This document shows positions 60,540-64,000 of a DNA stretch of 64,000 bases, one piece after another (the first letter of the stretch is position 1; the number at the start of each line of letters is the position of its first letter). The notes below the pieces were generated by a model. The model saw only the letters and a program-made list of their open reading frames with translations, had not been told where the DNA came from and did not search any database. Source of the DNA: Cryptomeria japonica (taxonomy: Eukaryota; Streptophyta; Pinopsida; Cupressales; Cupressaceae); the NCBI RefSeq assembly GCF_030272615.1, contig NC_081406.1, forward strand, positions 217,072,997-217,136,996. The letters are read 5' to 3'. The position numbers and the translations under genes are program-made.

Positions 60540-62138
60540 AAGCTTCCGCATTTAGACACTAGGGAAATCTATGATTATGGTGATAACAAGGAAGGTTGTC
60601 ATAAGCTCCCAAAAATTGAGCTAAGGAATCATCAGTAGAAAAGACACCCAAAGAAAAGACACAAGAAGGGTCACAATCAATATATTCTAGATATTTTAGT
60701 GAGAGAGAAGTAGAAATGGAATTAACACTAATATATGGTCTCTTAGAGGATTTAGTGTGCTTGAAAGGATCAAAACCAAGCCCAAATGTCATATCACAAA
60801 ATTTGTTTTCCAAGGGAACCTTAATCCCCTATTCTTGAGCACCACATCCATTTCCATTATATCCACACCTATCCAGGATGTGAAAACCAAGACCATAAAG
60901 GTTAGTCATTTCCGAAGAAGAAGGAGGATTTTCAAAAATTGAAGGATCAAAATCCTCTAGACCAGAAGCTAAGGGAGTTGAAGTCTGAGAAGTTGCCACA
61001 AAGTTATTACTCAATGGCCCAAAAAAAATAGATTGATTTTTAGGTTCTTCTTCTTCTTTCTTCTTTTTGACCTTAGGTTCTCTAGGGGGAATTTTGTATT
61101 CCCCTATGAAAGTAGGATTGAAATCAAGGGATCTCCAATCATCTTCTACAAGAATATTTTTAGGAGAGAAAGTTTTCTCAATCATAGAGTCAAGCTGAGA
61201 AGATTCTTTGTCAAGAACCTTAGGTCCACTTGAGGAAGTATTGGGAATCGATCCAGATATAGGAGATAGGTTTGATGAAGTGGTCACACTAATCGGAGTA
61301 GAAGATTTAGAGGAATTATCTAAGATAGTTGGGGAAGAATTGATTGAAGAGGATTTAGAACTTGATGTTTTTAAACAAGCCTGGAATATTGTGTCACCTA
61401 ACAAGGTGTATGTTGTACTGTTGTGAATGAACTTGATTTGCCTATCCAATGTAGAGGGAACAATTTGCATGCTATGAATCCAAGGTCTCCCTAGCAACAA
61501 GTTGTATGTCAACTCTCCAGACATGACATTGATAGGAGTAGGTAAAGTAACATGACCTACCTTAATAGGAAAGATGATGATACCTAGTGAAGATTTAGCA
61601 AAATTATCGAAACCATGGATAGTGAGAGAATCAAGCTTAATAAGAGATGTATAACCATTGATCTTATGTAACAAGTTAATGATAAAAAAATTAAGGCCAT
61701 AATCATTGTCCACTAATGTTCTCCTTATCGCACTATCATTTACAAAAACCACAATCATTAAGGGATCATATTATTGTTGAACTTCACTAGAAGGAAGCTC
61801 ATCTTGTGTAAACACATTCTGAGCCTTAGGTGCTATAATAGAGTCAATCAAGGAAGTCATATTATTTGATGTCACTGTAGGTGGGACATTCAATGTTTTC
61901 AAGGCATCTTGTAGCATTCCATGACAAGTTGAGAAATTTTTAAGCAAATCCCAGAGGGATATCTTGGCAAGAGTAGCTTTAAGCTACTCGACAAGATCAT
62001 ATTCCTTACCAAGGGTTTGTGAAATGCGAGGTTCTTGAAGAAGAATGAGTTGAGGATAGGGTAGAGGATTCAGAACAACCAGAGGAAGGTTAGGTTGCCT
62101 ATTATTTCTTGTGTTATAGGTATGGGCAACTACATTAT
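60540..62138 (-). pseudogene. pol: Element D protease and G-patch-like spacer
   Basis: 309 open codons (61758-60829). The retropepsin region reads TLVDNDYGLNFFIINLL, with the residues after the catalytic Asp changed from the usual G/S-G-A, then LLLGRPWIHSMQIVPSTL near 61500-61450. A Ser-rich part follows, and then GYNGNGCGAQE, the G-patch-like motif at the place seen in C. A stop at 60828 and further frames to 60559 complete the spacer. The upstream end is cut by copia E. Confidence 0.78.
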
Positions 62139-63535
62139 TGTTGGCATTTGCATGAAGATTGCATTAATGATATGTTATGTTGTCATTGATGTCAATTGAA
62201 CTAGTAATGATATTCTTGATATTGTTGTTATTGTTGATATTGTCTTGTAACCAGTAGGAAGAGATTTGTGAAGGATATTGTAAACCAGTATGTAATTTTG
62301 TGAGTTGAACTGGTAACCGGTGTATAAGGTTAAACCCTTCTATATTATGTAACTGGTAAACACTACCAGTTGTTTTTGTTGAACCTTAACCAATTAAGGT
62401 TGTTGAATTGGTTATGTTGGTTTATGATCTGATGGTGACATGTAAGGTCATTGTATGAAGACAAGTTCAATTTTTTTGGTGCATTTGTTTGTTTGTTTGT
62501 CTCAGGAATGATAAAAGTGTATTGCATCTATTGCAAAGTGCATGATGAGTTACCAAGCTCAATGATGGTAATCAAGGAGAAGTTGAGGTTTTCTTGATTG
62601 ATGGGTAGAGATTTCTATGAAATCCAATAGTCATACTTCTACAGACTTGTTTGTAATCTCGATGAGATGATTAGATTTTTTTTTGTTACTGACCTAATTG
62701 ATTTGTATTTAAGGTCGATGAAGTTTTTTTTTTTTGGTGTTGGCATGAGTTGGCTGGAATTAGTTGAGTGTGTGGTTGCCGAACCGAAGAATGAGTTTGT
62801 AGTTTGAGTAAAGGTAAATAGATGCTTAAATGGATCTGAACAATAAAATGTAGTGCTATTCAGACAAATCAAGCAAACTCCTGTTGTTTTCTAACAATTA
62901 TAGAAGAATTGAAGTCCCCTAACTAGGTAAGCTCTAACAAGCTTGGTTACTTATTAAATCCTCTAACAAGGTGGTCCATTAGATTGGATTTTCAAATCCT
63001 CTATTGAGGTTACTCCTTATAGTGTATTTTATTCTAACAAGGCATTTGTAGTCAATCCCTTAACTGAGTGATTCCTAACAGGACCAGTTCTTAATTGGAC
63101 TTTTGTAAAATCTTTAACAGGCTTGGCTCCTAACAGGGTGAGCATCAGAAGAGTTCAGATATTATCTTGTGAGTCCCATCTCACTATGGTTTTTACCTAT
63201 TTGGGTTTTCCACGTACAAATACTTGCGTCATGTGGTGAATTTTTTTGTGACTATGATCTTAAGGTTGGTTTGATTAACTACCTAACTATTTCTGATAAG
63301 GCATGCTAACTGGAAGCATTGAGAAATAAAGAATTTGTATGTCTACAAGTTAAATGTTGTTTACTGTTAAGTTGTTGTAACAGTCAACCGGTATTCTTAT
63401 GAGTATTGATCTTGATAGTGGTATTTAATTGATAAGTTTTCTTTATGTGATTGAGTTTGAGTTTGGGAAAGTTTTTATCAGTTTTTCTATTTACTAATTC
63501 ACCCCCCCCCCCTCTCAGTATTCTTAAATTCAATA
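62139..63535 (+). repeat. Copia LTR E
   Basis: Starts TGTTGGCATTTGCATGAAG inside element D and ends near AAATTCAATA after an 11-C run (63502-63512) in the same place as the C-runs of the other copia LTRs. No primer site follows; instead a gag piece is fused to it, so a deletion removed primer site and gag start. Ends are judged by resemblance, not by a second copy. Confidence 0.6.
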
Positions 63536-63699
63536 CTGAAAATGAACAAAAGAGAGACAAATTCAAAAATTATAAGGGAAAAGGCAAGAGAGATTGTCTT
63601 ATTGCTATTGATAATGGTATCACCGATGAAGAATTTAATGATGATGCTAGTGAAGATATTGTGTTTGTATCTATTAAGGAAGATATATCAGACTAGAAG
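63536..63699 (+). pseudogene. gag: Copia gag C-terminal remnant
   Basis: The open frame ending at 63696 reads FKNYKGKGKRDCLIAIDNG, then an acidic end (DEEFNDDASEDIVFVSIKED). This matches in character the gag end of the copia element near 42150-42290 (acidic, before protease). The zinc knuckle is missing. It ends just before LTR F. Confidence 0.5.
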
Positions 63700-63713
63700 C
63701 CATTAGTATCTAC

Positions 63714-64000
63714 TGTTGGTATTATGGATGAATTTGTCATGTGTTGCATTGGTTTTGTCATTGATGTCAACACTTTTATTCTTGGAGGTTTACATTATGT
63801 TCACCGGTTTGGTTAGTGGCTTATGCACAGTCACTAGTATGTGTTCACCATTAGATTATATTATTCACCGAAAGTGATGATGACTTGTTATCATCTAGAG
63901 ATCATTTGGTTATGTCAACGACATGGATTGGAATTTTGGATTTGGTGTTTTACTTATTGGTATAATCGGGTTGACATGTTTGCCTTTATTGGTAGATAGG
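63714..64000 (+). repeat. Copia LTR F, start (cut by window end)
   Basis: Starts TGTTGGTATTATGGATGAAT and its first about 70 bp resemble the copia LTR starts at 4949 and 45719 (GTGTTGCATTG, GTCATTGATGTCAACA). It belongs to a related family and is inserted in the gag remnant behind LTR E. Confidence 0.65.

Larger units (their letters stand above)
48743..62138 (-). mobile_element. Tat-like Ty3/gypsy element D (older relative of C, truncated)
   Basis: On the minus strand: protease region, G-patch-like spacer, reverse transcriptase, two RNase H domains, integrase, then on the plus strand a decayed PMD gene, a triplicated cassette and the 3' LTR. Its 5' part is displaced by copia E at 62139 and lies beyond the window. 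The order and motifs match element C, but every domain is more broken. The possible target duplication next to the LTR, TCATG (48738-48742), cannot be checked here. Confidence 0.85.

Overview
The window is plant nuclear DNA made almost entirely of nested, decayed LTR retrotransposons. I found no host gene, rRNA, tRNA or CRISPR array. Evidence for a plant: Ty1/copia and Ty3/gypsy elements of plant type, chromodomain integrases, a Tat-type gypsy element with two RNase H domains, initiator-Met-tRNA primer sites, and plant mobile domain (PMD) reading frames. The intact nesting and long, slowly eroded elements suggest a very large genome such as a gymnosperm's; that is inference and no species is assigned.

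Layout. (1) A diverged LTR-like repeat X (1-1154, second copy 4739-4948 plus 47020-47960) is the outermost host. (2) A copia element (4949-47014, + strand, duplicated target CTTAT) sits in the second copy of X. (3) Chromovirus gypsy A (7215-42113, + strand, target TAACT/TAACC) sits in the copia gag gene. (4) Two elements sit in the gypsy A pol gene: related chromovirus gypsy B (11390-20304, - strand, target CCCAG) and an 18.1-kb Tat-like element C (21279-39377, - strand, target GGTAT/GGTAC). Removing each insert in turn brings the interrupted reading frames back into register, so the hierarchy is well supported. (5) To the right lies an older Tat-like relative, D (48743-62138, - strand), cut by copia LTR E (62139-63535). 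A gag remnant follows E and is cut by copia LTR F (63714 to window end).

The most interesting part is in elements C and D. Between integrase and 3' LTR each carries, on the strand opposite to gag-pol, a gene for a PMD protein. In C this gene has its own TATA box, a 25-codon first exon, a 1039-bp intron with good GT-AG signals, and a long second exon with PMD, acidic and coiled-coil parts. The intron holds a dense array of the 8-mer TAGCGCAT, and the far 5' leader of C holds two arrays of the same 8-mer in the opposite window orientation. In D the cassette LTR end / leader / first part of the PMD gene is present three times in tandem.

All coding regions are pseudogenes or strongly suspected ones. 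Many stops sit where family members have Gln or Trp, as expected from C-to-T decay of methylated DNA. Divergence between the two LTRs of each element, judged by eye, follows the nesting: copia most diverged, then A and B, with C youngest.
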